A DNA stretch of 34,071 bases from Planctomycetota bacterium (GTDB lineage Bacteria > Planctomycetota > Planctomycetia > Gemmatales > Gemmataceae). The stretch spans positions 1-34,071 of the forward strand of contig RFZJ01000044.1 of the NCBI GenBank assembly GCA_009920765.1. Direction: 5' to 3'. Both the position numbers and the translations under genes were made by a program. A model generated the notes under the pieces. It was not told where the DNA came from and did not search any database. It saw only the letters and a list, made by a program, of their open reading frames with translations. This document shows, piece after piece, positions 1 through 6,926 of this stretch. Within the stretch, counting starts at the first letter, position 1. Each line of letters starts with the position of its first letter.

Positions 1-453
1 AAAATGAGAATGGTGACCACCCTCTATTTTGCAGCTTCAAAAGCGCCTACTTCTTCATCCATTCTTTTTCTGAATGCCCAATCTCCCGGCCCTGTGATGA
101 ATATGTGCGTGCCTTCTAATGTCTGTAAAACTTACGCCCCTGAAGGTAAAGCACTTATCTCATGTTCCGTGCTAAATCATCATTTGGATTCAGATGAAAT
201 TTTAATACACAAAGTGCTTGAGCAAATGAAACAATGGTTTGGCAACGAAGTCGATGCGTGGAAACATCTGCGCACCTATAAAATCATCAACGCCCTGCCT
301 GCTCAAGATCCTCCGCTTGATGATATTTCATCAAAGCCAAATCAAATTCGTAAAGGCATTTATAGGTGTGGTGATTATGGCGGTATTGCCTCAATTCAGA
401 CCGCATTACAATCGGGCAGGATGGTAGGCGAAGCCTTGGTTCAAGAAATTTGA
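1..453 (+). CDS. FAD-dependent amine-oxidase-like protein, C-terminal part (5' end outside window)
   Basis: This is the C-terminal ~150 residues of a flavin-dependent oxidoreductase of the amine oxidase / phytoene-desaturase-like superfamily. The reading frame is open to the left edge of the window, so the start and the N-terminal FAD-binding fold are missing and the first ATG seen is not the real start. The diagnostic part is the end: a Gly-Asp pair (CGDYGG) followed by SIQTALQSGRMVGEAL. This matches the last FAD-contacting segment of these enzymes, where the acidic residue meets the flavin and the next helix carries the pattern S..GA..SG..AA. The substrate cannot be told from this fragment. 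The gene converges with the cyclase-family gene on the other strand, leaving only 16 bases between the two stops. The superfamily call is good; the specific function is unknown. Confidence 0.75.
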   Translation, partial: KMRMVTTLYFAASKAPTSSSILFLNAQSPGPVMNMCVPSNVCKTYAPEGKALISCSVLNHHLDSDEILIHKVLEQMKQWFGNEVDAWKHLRTYKIINALPAQDPPLDDISSKPNQIRKGIYRCGDYGGIASIQTALQSGRMVGEALVQEI

Positions 454-469
454 ATCAGGCTAACTTAAA

Positions 470-1171
470 TTAGGGTACTAGTGCGATCACCCGGGCTGGT
501 GAACCTGTCGCCCCTTCGATTGGGAGCGCACCTATGAATACGTTGGCCCCAACAGCAGGTAGTTGGTCAAGATTGGTTAAGTTTTCAAGATGGATTCTCT
601 GCCCATGAAGCAGAACCTTATTGCAGCTAAAATTTGAATCTTTGCCCGGTTCGATTCCTGCAGTATCAATTCCCAGTCCTGCAATGTTTCTGTGTACGAT
701 TAGATACCGAGTAACCTCCAGGCTGAATCCGGGGAAGTGCAAGCTATTGGAATCATCCTTGCCGAAATACTTTTCACTAGAAAAATACCTGCTCCAACCG
801 GTGTGTAAAAGCACTAGGCAACCCGCTTGGACCTTGCCATTGGTTTTCTCCCATTGCTGTAAATGCGCCAAGGTTAACTCGAAATCGGGATTTGCTTCGC
901 ATTCTTTTGCGAAATCGATAACCACACATGGTTTGAAAAGGGAATCGGGTAAAAGGTTATCAAGGGTGGTTTCATGGTCATGAAAGTGCGCTGCCACCCC
1001 GATATGGGTACCGCTGTGCTCGCCCATGGAAAAACCACCAAGTTTAAAGCCATCCTTGGCCAGTTGGTTTAGAGGAAATAAGGAGACTTGTGGATCGCCT
1101 GGCCAAACTGGAATGGCAGGATTGATGGGATGGGTAAGATCAATGATCTTTTCATAGTTGAGACTTGGCAC
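470..1171 (-). CDS. Cyclase family (kynurenine-formamidase-like) hydrolase with altered metal ligands
   Basis: The 233-residue protein belongs to the cyclase / kynurenine formamidase family (PF04199), usually metal-dependent amide or ester hydrolases. Family features seen: the N-terminal DLTHPINPAIPVWPGDP segment (residues 11-27), the H-x-G-T-H motif at H52-H56, H62, and the C-terminal LENLTNLDQLP...GATGSPAR. Two positions that normally bind metal differ: the Asp two residues after the second His is Gly58 (HSGTHIG instead of HxGTHxD), and the His before the LL..G segment is Asn184 (CNKVLL instead of .H..LL). E196 is kept. Metal binding or activity may therefore be changed or lost. The start is a GTG at 1171, chosen because the conserved DLTHP begins 11 residues later and no upstream extension is needed. 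There is no strong Shine-Dalgarno. The gene stands alone; its neighbours give no pathway. Confidence 0.8.
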   Translation of the reverse strand: MPSLNYEKIIDLTHPINPAIPVWPGDPQVSLFPLNQLAKDGFKLGGFSMGEHSGTHIGVAAHFHDHETTLDNLLPDSLFKPCVVIDFAKECEANPDFELTLAHLQQWEKTNGKVQAGCLVLLHTGWSRYFSSEKYFGKDDSNSLHFPGFSLEVTRYLIVHRNIAGLGIDTAGIEPGKDSNFSCNKVLLHGQRIHLENLTNLDQLPAVGANVFIGALPIEGATGSPARVIALVP

Positions 1172-1492
1172 GAGGAGGCCCTCTGTTTTGTAAAAACTGC
1201 CCTTGCAAACATTGTAAAGGAAGGTATAGCAGGTCCTTAGTTGGTGTTAATAAACCAGCGGGCCTGAACAAGGCTGATTAATAAACGCAGGTTCTTTTGT
1301 GTGCTGAGACTAGCGGGAAGTTCAGCAACATTCCTTTTTTGGAGTGTAGACCAATATTTATCGGGTCCACTCGGTTGGGTCAGCCGTGCCGATGATATCT
1401 CACAAAAGAACCTTTTTTATTTGCTTAAAAACAGCACCCAACCATATCAAAAATTCAATACATTTGCCATCAAAAAGGTGTTTGTATACCAT
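1172..1492. other. 321-base gap between two minus-strand genes; holds a candidate structured RNA
   Basis: No convincing protein gene is present; the open frame crossing it on the plus strand runs into the antisense of the next gene. The central part (1290-1418) contains nested inverted repeats described separately. The rest is AT-rich and would include the promoter of the cyclase-family gene, but I see no clear -35/-10 pair. Confidence 0.6.
1290..1418 (+). ncRNA. Candidate structured RNA with a 12-bp closing stem and a T6 tail
   Basis: A perfect 12-bp inverted repeat (GGTTCTTTTGTG at 1290-1301, its complement at 1401-1412) encloses 99 bases. These fold into consecutive short hairpins: 1302-1307 with 1322-1327 (6 bp), 1328-1334 with 1341-1347 (7 bp with one G-U, loop TTTTTT), 1349-1352 with 1364-1367 (4 bp) and 1372-1376 with 1382-1386 (5 bp with one G-U). 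The outer stem is followed at once by six T (1413-1418), which favours the plus strand and resembles transcript termination. Read on the minus strand it would lie in the leader of the cyclase-family gene, so a cis-regulatory element is the alternative. It does not match tRNA, tmRNA, SRP RNA, 6S RNA or a riboswitch I know. Pairing was checked base by base, but no covariation is available. Confidence 0.35.
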
Positions 1493-3142
1493 TTATTCCT
1501 TGGCGCCTTGTCTGGTAGCGATCGGAACATAACCAAATTCAAAACCTTTGGGTGGAGTTACAATCAAAGCGGGATCAAGATCCGCCAACTTTCCGATGGT
1601 GGGAGCAGGCAGATATTCTTTCTCTTTAGTCCAGACCTTGTGCAACTTTTCCACCCGCAATTGCATCGCTTCGCGCTCCATATCGGTTAAATCTGCGTTG
1701 AGTATTGCAGGCTGATCTGCAAAACGATACCAATGATATGTAACCACGCTGCCATCACCTAGATTTGCCTGAAAGGGCCCTGCAACCGGCCCAGGTTTCT
1801 TCCATGAACTTTGGGCTTCTTCGGGGGTTATGTATGGTTCAGCCGGTTTGAAAGTCGGCCGTTTAAATTCAACTTTCGTTAAACCTGTTTCAGCAGGTAC
1901 ATCCTTTGCCTGCACCACCACCCATTCTGTTTTTTTATCCCCATCCTTCACCAGATGAAAGTATTCCGGAAGTGTCACCAGTGAAGAACCATTCTTCGAT
2001 TCGGTCTTTGTCACCATCTGTTGATTCCAGCGATATCCATAAGTGTGTTCATTAATGGCCACGGGGCTTGCAAAAGAATTCCATGCAAGTGATACTTTTT
2101 TTTCCCTCGGGGTATTAGGTGCATAGATCTTCCAAGTGGAACCGCCTTTGCTGTTGAAGGTGTGAACGCTAGCGCCCTTGGCATCAATTGCGCCACTTGC
2201 AATTACGCCGCCTTCAAACCAATCCTTTACCGAATCCCAAAGTGCGCTTTTGTTATAAGCGGTAACACGGTGAATCACCGCGGAATCTCCCTTGGTATCC
2301 CTCGGGAAAGATGTGGGTGCGATTCGTGCGTAAGTCTCGCCCTTGGAATCCACCGCTTGAAAACTGGGCACATACTGGGTTTCCATCTGCACAGCCTTGT
2401 TCGGACTCGATGGGCGTGAATCTAAAAACATTCCACTTAATGCAGTATCTTCTGATGTTGCCTGGGACCAGAAGTAAGGAGTGAAGAATGCCACGGGGCC
2501 CTTGAAATTTCCCGAGTTTAAAAACAGGGTCCAAGATTGATCGCCTGTAGGCACATTTTTCCCTGCAGTCGTTGACTTGGGCTTGGTTAAAGGCAAAGGC
2601 AGATACCCATATCCAAGTAATTCGCCACAGGTGCCTTGTTTTAAATTCAGGCCATCGGGAGGCCAAACCAACCATGGGCTGAGTTGGGCTACACCATACT
2701 TGCCATTGGGTTTGGTCCAATCTCTACCTTTGCCTGCGCCTGGCCCGTTAGCCCATTCCTTGAAGTTGAGAGCAACACCCCCCATGATGAACTTTGGTGT
2801 TTCGGTTGCAAATCGTGTATCGCGCCACCAGCCCAGGCCACCTTCGATATCGGAATAGAGCTTGGTGGGTTTGGGTTCGGGGTATTGTGCGAACATCCAG
2901 GTGCCGAACAGGCCGGTTTGAAATCGGTTGCCTGGGTATTTGTTGAGCAAAGGCCATGCTGCAACATACATGGAGAAACCTGCATTATAGGATTCGGGAA
3001 CTTTTTCGTGTGGAACAAGAAGATAGCCAGCCATTTCGCCTTCTTGGATTTTCTCTTGTGCATGAACTTGGGTTGAACCAAGCAAAAAACCGATTAGGGA
3101 AAAGCTGGTAGCTAGAAAAGTTAGGGATCTATATTTCAACAT
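1493..3142 (-). CDS. Secreted protein of unknown function (549 aa)
   Basis: I do not recognise this family. The first 28 residues form a clear Sec signal peptide (basic MLKYR start, hydrophobic core, cleavage likely after VHA), so the protein is exported. The mature part is soluble, rich in Trp, Pro, Lys and Gly, without further membrane spans, Cys pairs or obvious repeats. Segments such as GLFGTWMFAQYPEP, TPYFWSQ and VVTYHWYRFADQP suggest a beta-rich fold. A charged C-terminal stretch (about residues 470-510, MEREAMQLRVEKLHKVW) is probably helical. The ATG start is set by the signal peptide. It is a single gene, with the candidate RNA region downstream and the tRNA-Gly upstream. Homologues are probably confined to planctomycetes, but that is a guess. 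It is a real gene on the grounds of length, codon pattern and signal peptide; function is unknown. Confidence 0.8.
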   Translation of the reverse strand: MLKYRSLTFLATSFSLIGFLLGSTQVHAQEKIQEGEMAGYLLVPHEKVPESYNAGFSMYVAAWPLLNKYPGNRFQTGLFGTWMFAQYPEPKPTKLYSDIEGGLGWWRDTRFATETPKFIMGGVALNFKEWANGPGAGKGRDWTKPNGKYGVAQLSPWLVWPPDGLNLKQGTCGELLGYGYLPLPLTKPKSTTAGKNVPTGDQSWTLFLNSGNFKGPVAFFTPYFWSQATSEDTALSGMFLDSRPSSPNKAVQMETQYVPSFQAVDSKGETYARIAPTSFPRDTKGDSAVIHRVTAYNKSALWDSVKDWFEGGVIASGAIDAKGASVHTFNSKGGSTWKIYAPNTPREKKVSLAWNSFASPVAINEHTYGYRWNQQMVTKTESKNGSSLVTLPEYFHLVKDGDKKTEWVVVQAKDVPAETGLTKVEFKRPTFKPAEPYITPEEAQSSWKKPGPVAGPFQANLGDGSVVTYHWYRFADQPAILNADLTDMEREAMQLRVEKLHKVWTKEKEYLPAPTIGKLADLDPALIVTPPKGFEFGYVPIATRQGAKE

Positions 3143-3384
3143 GGTGAAGGTGCCTGGATGGGTAATGTTTCTGGGTGGTCCCGAGATAACCTGTTATGGG
3201 TTGAACGCATTTGCCTGTTGATTATTATATGCTTTGGGTTTTATCAATCCAAAGGTAAAGCAGGATAAAGGGAGAAACACCTTTTTGGCGAGGGTGTAAC
3301 CGCATATCCCATGGACCATAAACCAAGCCATTAGCCGGGATACAAAATCCGATATTATTGAATTGCAAAAGAAAGAAATGAAAG

Positions 3385-3455
3385 AGCGGGATAGGGGAGT
3401 CGGACCCCTCTCACAGCCTTGGGAAGGCTGGGCACAGCCGATATACCAATCCCGC
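3385..3455 (-). tRNA. tRNA-Gly (anticodon CCC)
   Basis: The reverse strand folds into a full cloverleaf of 71 bases. The acceptor stem GCGGGAT pairs with ATCCCGC; the D stem is GTAT/GTGC with a 7-base loop containing GG; the anticodon stem CAGCC/GGCTG holds the loop TTCCCAA, so the anticodon is CCC (reads GGG). The variable loop is 4 bases, and the T arm AGGGG-TCCGACT-CCCCT is standard. The discriminator base is T. CCA is not encoded: the next bases are CTT. The gene stands alone between two protein genes. Glycine identity fits both the anticodon and the GCGGG acceptor start. Confidence 0.93.
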
Positions 3456-3613
3456 ATTTCTATGATTTTATAATCGTAGGGCATCGCAAGCAAGGCCATA
3501 AAGGCAGTGAGTCTAAAGGTGTCCCGATTCAAAGCTAAAAGCCGCTGCTTTTCAACAATAACATCTGAACAATACAATGAAAGGAGCTTGACTAATATTT
3601 AGCCAACTGCGAA

Positions 3614-3629
3614 GATCCCTCTAGGGATC
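3614..3629. promoter_or_regulatory. 7-bp inverted repeat upstream of the Spy-like gene
   Basis: GATCCCT-CT-AGGGATC is a perfect 7-bp inverted repeat with a 2-base centre, about 140 bases upstream of the start at 3772. The centre is too short for a stable hairpin loop, so a protein-binding site is more likely than a terminator. Which regulator would bind is unknown. Confidence 0.25.
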
Positions 3630-3668
3630 ATGATTATCCTCCTGCCAGTCAACCCTTGTTGTTTCTTT

Positions 3669-3738
3669 TTGGTGTAAACAAGAATTAAGTTTTCATCTGA
3701 TACTTCTAGAATAGATTTTGCGATTTTATTGGTGTAAA
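3669..3738 (+). promoter_or_regulatory. Direct repeat TTGGTGTAAA, two copies 60 bases apart, upstream of the Spy-like gene
   Basis: The 10-mer TTGGTGTAAA occurs exactly at 3669-3678 and 3729-3738. Both copies lie between the tRNA and the start codon at 3772, and the second is only 33 bases before it. An activator or repressor binding site used twice is possible. With AT-rich sequence the match could be chance. The gene itself has a good Shine-Dalgarno, AAAGG at 3759-3763. Confidence 0.25.
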
Positions 3739-3771
3739 GTTTTTAGCCCTTAATCATGAAAGGTAATTGTA

Positions 3772-4506
3772 ATGACCATGCAGAAATACTTGAACAAATT
3801 CGTTCTAAGCAGTTGCCTGGCAACAGCCATTGGAATGGTTTCGTTTATTCAGGCTCAGGACCAAGCCCCGGTCCGTGCGCAAATTCTTGGCGGCGGCGGA
3901 TTTCAACCCGGTGCCGCTGTGGGTGATTATCTTTACCTTCCCGCATATCAAATTCTTAGTTCCTTGCAGGTGCAAAAAGAAGTGAATCTTACGGAAGAGC
4001 AAGTGGGAAAGCTCAAGGAAATTGGCAAGAAGTTTCAGCAGAATGCCTGGAAGCAGCAGCCTCAGGTCGATTGGGCAAAGCTTAATGAGGCAGAGCGTAA
4101 AACCAAGACCGAGGAAATCCGCAAAGAATATGATAAGTGGGCTGCAGAATCCAAGAAACTTACCGAGGCAGCACGCAAGGAAATCGATGCTTTACTTAAG
4201 CCCGAACAGCTTGCGAAAATTCAAGATATTGAATTAAGGCAGCAAGGCGCTCCGATGCTTCTGTATGGATACAACAATCTTTCAGAGAAGCTTAACCTAA
4301 CGGAAGAGCAGAAGAAAAAGCTGGGCCAGCAAAAGGAAGAAATGCAGAGGAAGCAGGCGGAAATTCAAAAAGAGATGTCAGCTATTCAAGACAAAGCCAA
4401 TCGGGCCGCACTGGAAATCCTGACACCCGAGCAGATTTCAGAATTAAAAAAGCTAAAGAAGGAAGGGTTTCGAACCTTGGCAAATCCCGGGCAATCAAAA
4501 AAGTGA
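3772..4506 (+). CDS. Exported Spy/CpxP-like helical protein with LTxEQ motifs (244 aa)
   Basis: A Sec signal peptide (residues 1-28, cleavage near IQAQ/D) precedes an all-helical, highly charged protein. The motif L-T/K-x-E-Q recurs at VNLTEEQVGKLKEI, LLKPEQLAKIQDI, LNLTEEQKKKLGQQ and ILTPEQISELKKL. This is the LTxxQ pattern of Spy/CpxP-type periplasmic chaperones and metal-stress proteins. Planctomycetes have many such proteins of unknown role, so chaperone or stress-sensor activity is an inference from the motif only. The second half (about 165-235) is predicted coiled coil. The ATG at 3772 has AAAGG eight bases upstream. The gene is monocistronic: it is followed by a strong terminator and faces the DUF1549/DUF1553 gene. 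Direct repeats in the promoter region suggest specific regulation. Confidence 0.75.
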   Translation: MTMQKYLNKFVLSSCLATAIGMVSFIQAQDQAPVRAQILGGGGFQPGAAVGDYLYLPAYQILSSLQVQKEVNLTEEQVGKLKEIGKKFQQNAWKQQPQVDWAKLNEAERKTKTEEIRKEYDKWAAESKKLTEAARKEIDALLKPEQLAKIQDIELRQQGAPMLLYGYNNLSEKLNLTEEQKKKLGQQKEEMQRKQAEIQKEMSAIQDKANRAALEILTPEQISELKKLKKEGFRTLANPGQSKK

Positions 4507-4526
4507 GGCTGAATCGCATGCTATGC

Positions 4527-4571
4527 AAAAAGAAGACAGTGGAACCTTTCGGTTTTACTGTCTTCTTTTTT
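4527..4571. terminator. Bidirectional Rho-independent terminator (20-bp hairpin)
   Basis: AAAAAGAAGACAGTGGAACC (4527-4546) pairs with 4551-4570 through 20 base pairs, two of them G-T, around the loop TTTC. The A-run on the left and T-run on the right make it work in both directions. It sits between the converging Spy-like gene (ends 4506) and the DUF1549/DUF1553 gene (ends 4609). Confidence 0.88.
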
Positions 4572-4608
4572 AATGGGATAATCGGGCCATATTTATAGGT
4601 TATCTGGC

Positions 4609-6894
4609 CTATTGGATGAAGATAAACTGTTTGGAATTAAGTAGGGCGTAAACAAGATCATTGATGGAGAGCCCTGAAGCTGTGGCCTTGTTCCATGCGG
4701 CGTTCTCATCGGGCGTTGGATGTCTAGAGAGGATCGCCAAGTATGCTGCTTTTGCCTTCTCAGTGGGATTTTTAGCTTGTGAGATGAAATTCATCAGCGG
4801 TGAAAAAGGGGATAGAAGGTTTTTTTCGGATATGATATCGCTGTTCATTAGGGCGAGTGCTTGGGGAATGGAAGCGCTTGGGTTGGCGTTTTCGACAAAC
4901 TCCCGGTCGCTCTGGCCCATGATGCGGAGAAAATGACCCCTTGGGGCTGGGCTATCGAGTTCCGAGGCCCGCAGCCAATCCTCACTTGCCTGCCTGCAGT
5001 AATTAACAAACTGGGGATGATCCTTGGGGGGATATCCTAACTTGGTGGCTAGGTCAATTAGTTGTTTGAGTTGAGCTTTTGCATCCTCTTCAAGTTGAGC
5101 GGTGGTTTTCGGAGGCGGGCCATAACCTGGGACATGAATGCTTCTCCAGGTTTCGATTGCCAGCACACGTGGATTGGGATTTTTTTTGTAGTTCTGGTCA
5201 ATAATAAGCGAGGCGTTTTTGCCCGCCTTTATTGTCACGAGGTTTTCAAGCAGGGGCATGATGAAATCCCGCACAAAAGATTCAGACCTTTCTCTGGAGA
5301 GTTCCCCTTGTTTCCTGCGAAGCTCGGTATCCTTCGCCTTGTCGCCCATGCGGTTGGCGACAATCAAAGCTTCTTGTATTGTTTTCTCCCGTTTTTCCAA
5401 ATCTTTCTCTGCTTTAAGGCGGGCATAGGCCATGTCCACCAATTTTTTGCCATCGAAGTTGAGGTAGGCATCGCAGACCATCTTTGAAATGTTAATCCTG
5501 CGTTCCTCGAATTGTTCCCGCTTTAGGTTGCGTGATTCGGGATCGTGATTGGCAAGGGCAATCACGGAGTCCCAGGCCTGCTCTGCGGTCATGCGTCTTA
5601 ATAGTGGCCCCTGAAAATCATAGGTATCCCCCGGGCTGAATTCCATGGTGGAGACTGCCGATTGGTATGCCTTGGTATTTGCGATCACAGAGATGAATGC
5701 GCGCATGTCATAACGAAGGGAAACCATCAATTTTTCGAGGTTATCTTCAAGAGCGGGAACCATGGCCTTCCCAGAATCGCGAAGGTCGTCAAGGGGCTCG
5801 CTAAGTGCGACGCCGAGCATCAACTTCCAGAGGCGGTTGACGATAACCTTGGTGAAGCGAGGGTTTTCAGGTGAAGTAACCCAGCGGGCAAAAGGCTCGG
5901 CGGGATCTTTTCCCGGTTCTACAGGCGCCTCGGGACCCATTAGGGAAGCGGGCTTCATCACATCAAATGGCTTGCCATCTTGTTCCTTGAAGTCGTGGGG
6001 AAGCTTGAGTAGTGAATCGATCTTCCTCTCCAGTCCAATGGGACTGAGTAACTGGCCGACGGGCCCCTTGATGATACCTACGATCTTGCGGTATTCCATG
6101 TCATCAAGGCGTTGATTTTTGCGGAGTTCAGCAGCTTTGCCCCCATCTTTAGAGGTTGCTTTTTCACGGTTGAAATCGTCGGTGATCTCCTTCTGCATTG
6201 CGCGGATGGCATCACGTGCCCCCCCGAATGCCTCGTTTACTGGCTTGTTGCCATAGGTGTAGGCTGCAAGATGGTAGAACTGGGTTTGTTTCCATTTGTC
6301 GAAAGGGTGATCGTGGCACTGGGCACACTCGATGCGTGTACCCAGAAAAATACGCGAAGTAATGGCCATGTTGTCGAGGGGCATTTCGGGGTCGCGGTGA
6401 TAATACCCGATTGCGCCGTTCTCCCAGGCATAGCCCTTTGCAGATAGAAGTTCATATACGAATTGGTCGAATGGCTTGTTGGCACGGATGCTTTCACGGA
6501 TGAATTTTGAGTAAGCTGCCTCGATGACATTTGCCCGATTGACATAATGTGACTTGAAACGCAGAACGTCGGCCCAGAAATTATAAAAGTGGGAGGTGAA
6601 ACTTTCTTGGGAGAGTAATGATTTGATTAGAGCATGGCGCTTGTCGGGGCTGGAGGATTCGAGGAATGACACGGTCTCGGTCGGGGTTGGGATGCGACCT
6701 GCCAAGCTTAGGAAGACTCTGCGCAGGAAAACCTCGTCGCTGATGGGGGCATTGGGCTTGAGTCCCTTGCTTTTCCAGTGTGATTCGAGGATGGAATCGA
6801 CCGCAGAGGCGGCCTTTTTAATGGATTCGTCGTCACCAGTTGCTGTGCCGCCTAGTAGTACGAAAAACAACGCAAGATATTTTGCAGCTTTCAT
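4609..6894 (-). CDS. DUF1549/DUF1553 exported protein without PSCyt1 domain
   Basis: The protein has a Sec signal peptide (MKAAKYLALFFVLLGGTATG), then DUF1549 (about residues 25-230) and DUF1553 (about 320-720). DUF1549 contains the CxxCH motif ECAQCHDHPFDKW, which could bind heme c. DUF1553 shows the usual TSPENPRFTKVIVNRLWKLMLG and LLRRMTAEQAWDS segments. There is no N-terminal PSCyt1 cytochrome, unlike the larger paralogue at 21460-24606. A charged insert at about 455-560 is probably helical. I chose the ATG at 6894 because it begins a clean signal peptide. A TTG at 6930 in the same frame overlaps the stop of the upstream DUF1501 gene (TTGA) and is a real alternative. The gene is cotranscribed with the DUF1501 gene and ends at the bidirectional terminator. 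Function is unproven; a surface redox or polymer-degradation role is often suggested. Confidence 0.85.
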   Translation of the reverse strand: MKAAKYLALFFVLLGGTATGDDESIKKAASAVDSILESHWKSKGLKPNAPISDEVFLRRVFLSLAGRIPTPTETVSFLESSSPDKRHALIKSLLSQESFTSHFYNFWADVLRFKSHYVNRANVIEAAYSKFIRESIRANKPFDQFVYELLSAKGYAWENGAIGYYHRDPEMPLDNMAITSRIFLGTRIECAQCHDHPFDKWKQTQFYHLAAYTYGNKPVNEAFGGARDAIRAMQKEITDDFNREKATSKDGGKAAELRKNQRLDDMEYRKIVGIIKGPVGQLLSPIGLERKIDSLLKLPHDFKEQDGKPFDVMKPASLMGPEAPVEPGKDPAEPFARWVTSPENPRFTKVIVNRLWKLMLGVALSEPLDDLRDSGKAMVPALEDNLEKLMVSLRYDMRAFISVIANTKAYQSAVSTMEFSPGDTYDFQGPLLRRMTAEQAWDSVIALANHDPESRNLKREQFEERRINISKMVCDAYLNFDGKKLVDMAYARLKAEKDLEKREKTIQEALIVANRMGDKAKDTELRRKQGELSRERSESFVRDFIMPLLENLVTIKAGKNASLIIDQNYKKNPNPRVLAIETWRSIHVPGYGPPPKTTAQLEEDAKAQLKQLIDLATKLGYPPKDHPQFVNYCRQASEDWLRASELDSPAPRGHFLRIMGQSDREFVENANPSASIPQALALMNSDIISEKNLLSPFSPLMNFISQAKNPTEKAKAAYLAILSRHPTPDENAAWNKATASGLSINDLVYALLNSKQFIFIQ

Positions 6895-6926
6895 GTCTTG
6901 TATGCCTTGAACTTTTCGGGGATGAA

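Larger units (their letters stand above)
3143..3771. other. 629-base gap: tRNA-Gly and the promoter region of the Spy-like gene
   Basis: No protein gene is supported here; the one long frame on the minus strand overlaps the tRNA and is discarded. The stretch holds tRNA-Gly (3385-3455), an inverted repeat at 3614-3629 and a 10-base direct repeat at 3669 and 3729 upstream of the gene at 3772. The 3143-3384 part shows nothing further that I can name. Confidence 0.6.

Noticed and set aside
1301..1690. 129-codon frame on the plus strand crossing the candidate RNA
   Set aside because: Its second half is antisense to the well-supported secreted protein gene, and the peptide has no sensible domain or start signal.
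2253..2720. 155-codon minus-strand frame inside the secreted protein gene
   Set aside because: It is a shifted frame within a longer gene that has a signal peptide; there is no sign of its own start.
3194..3577. 127-codon open frame on the minus strand
   Set aside because: It runs through the tRNA-Gly gene in the same direction, has no family resemblance and uses codons unlike its neighbours.
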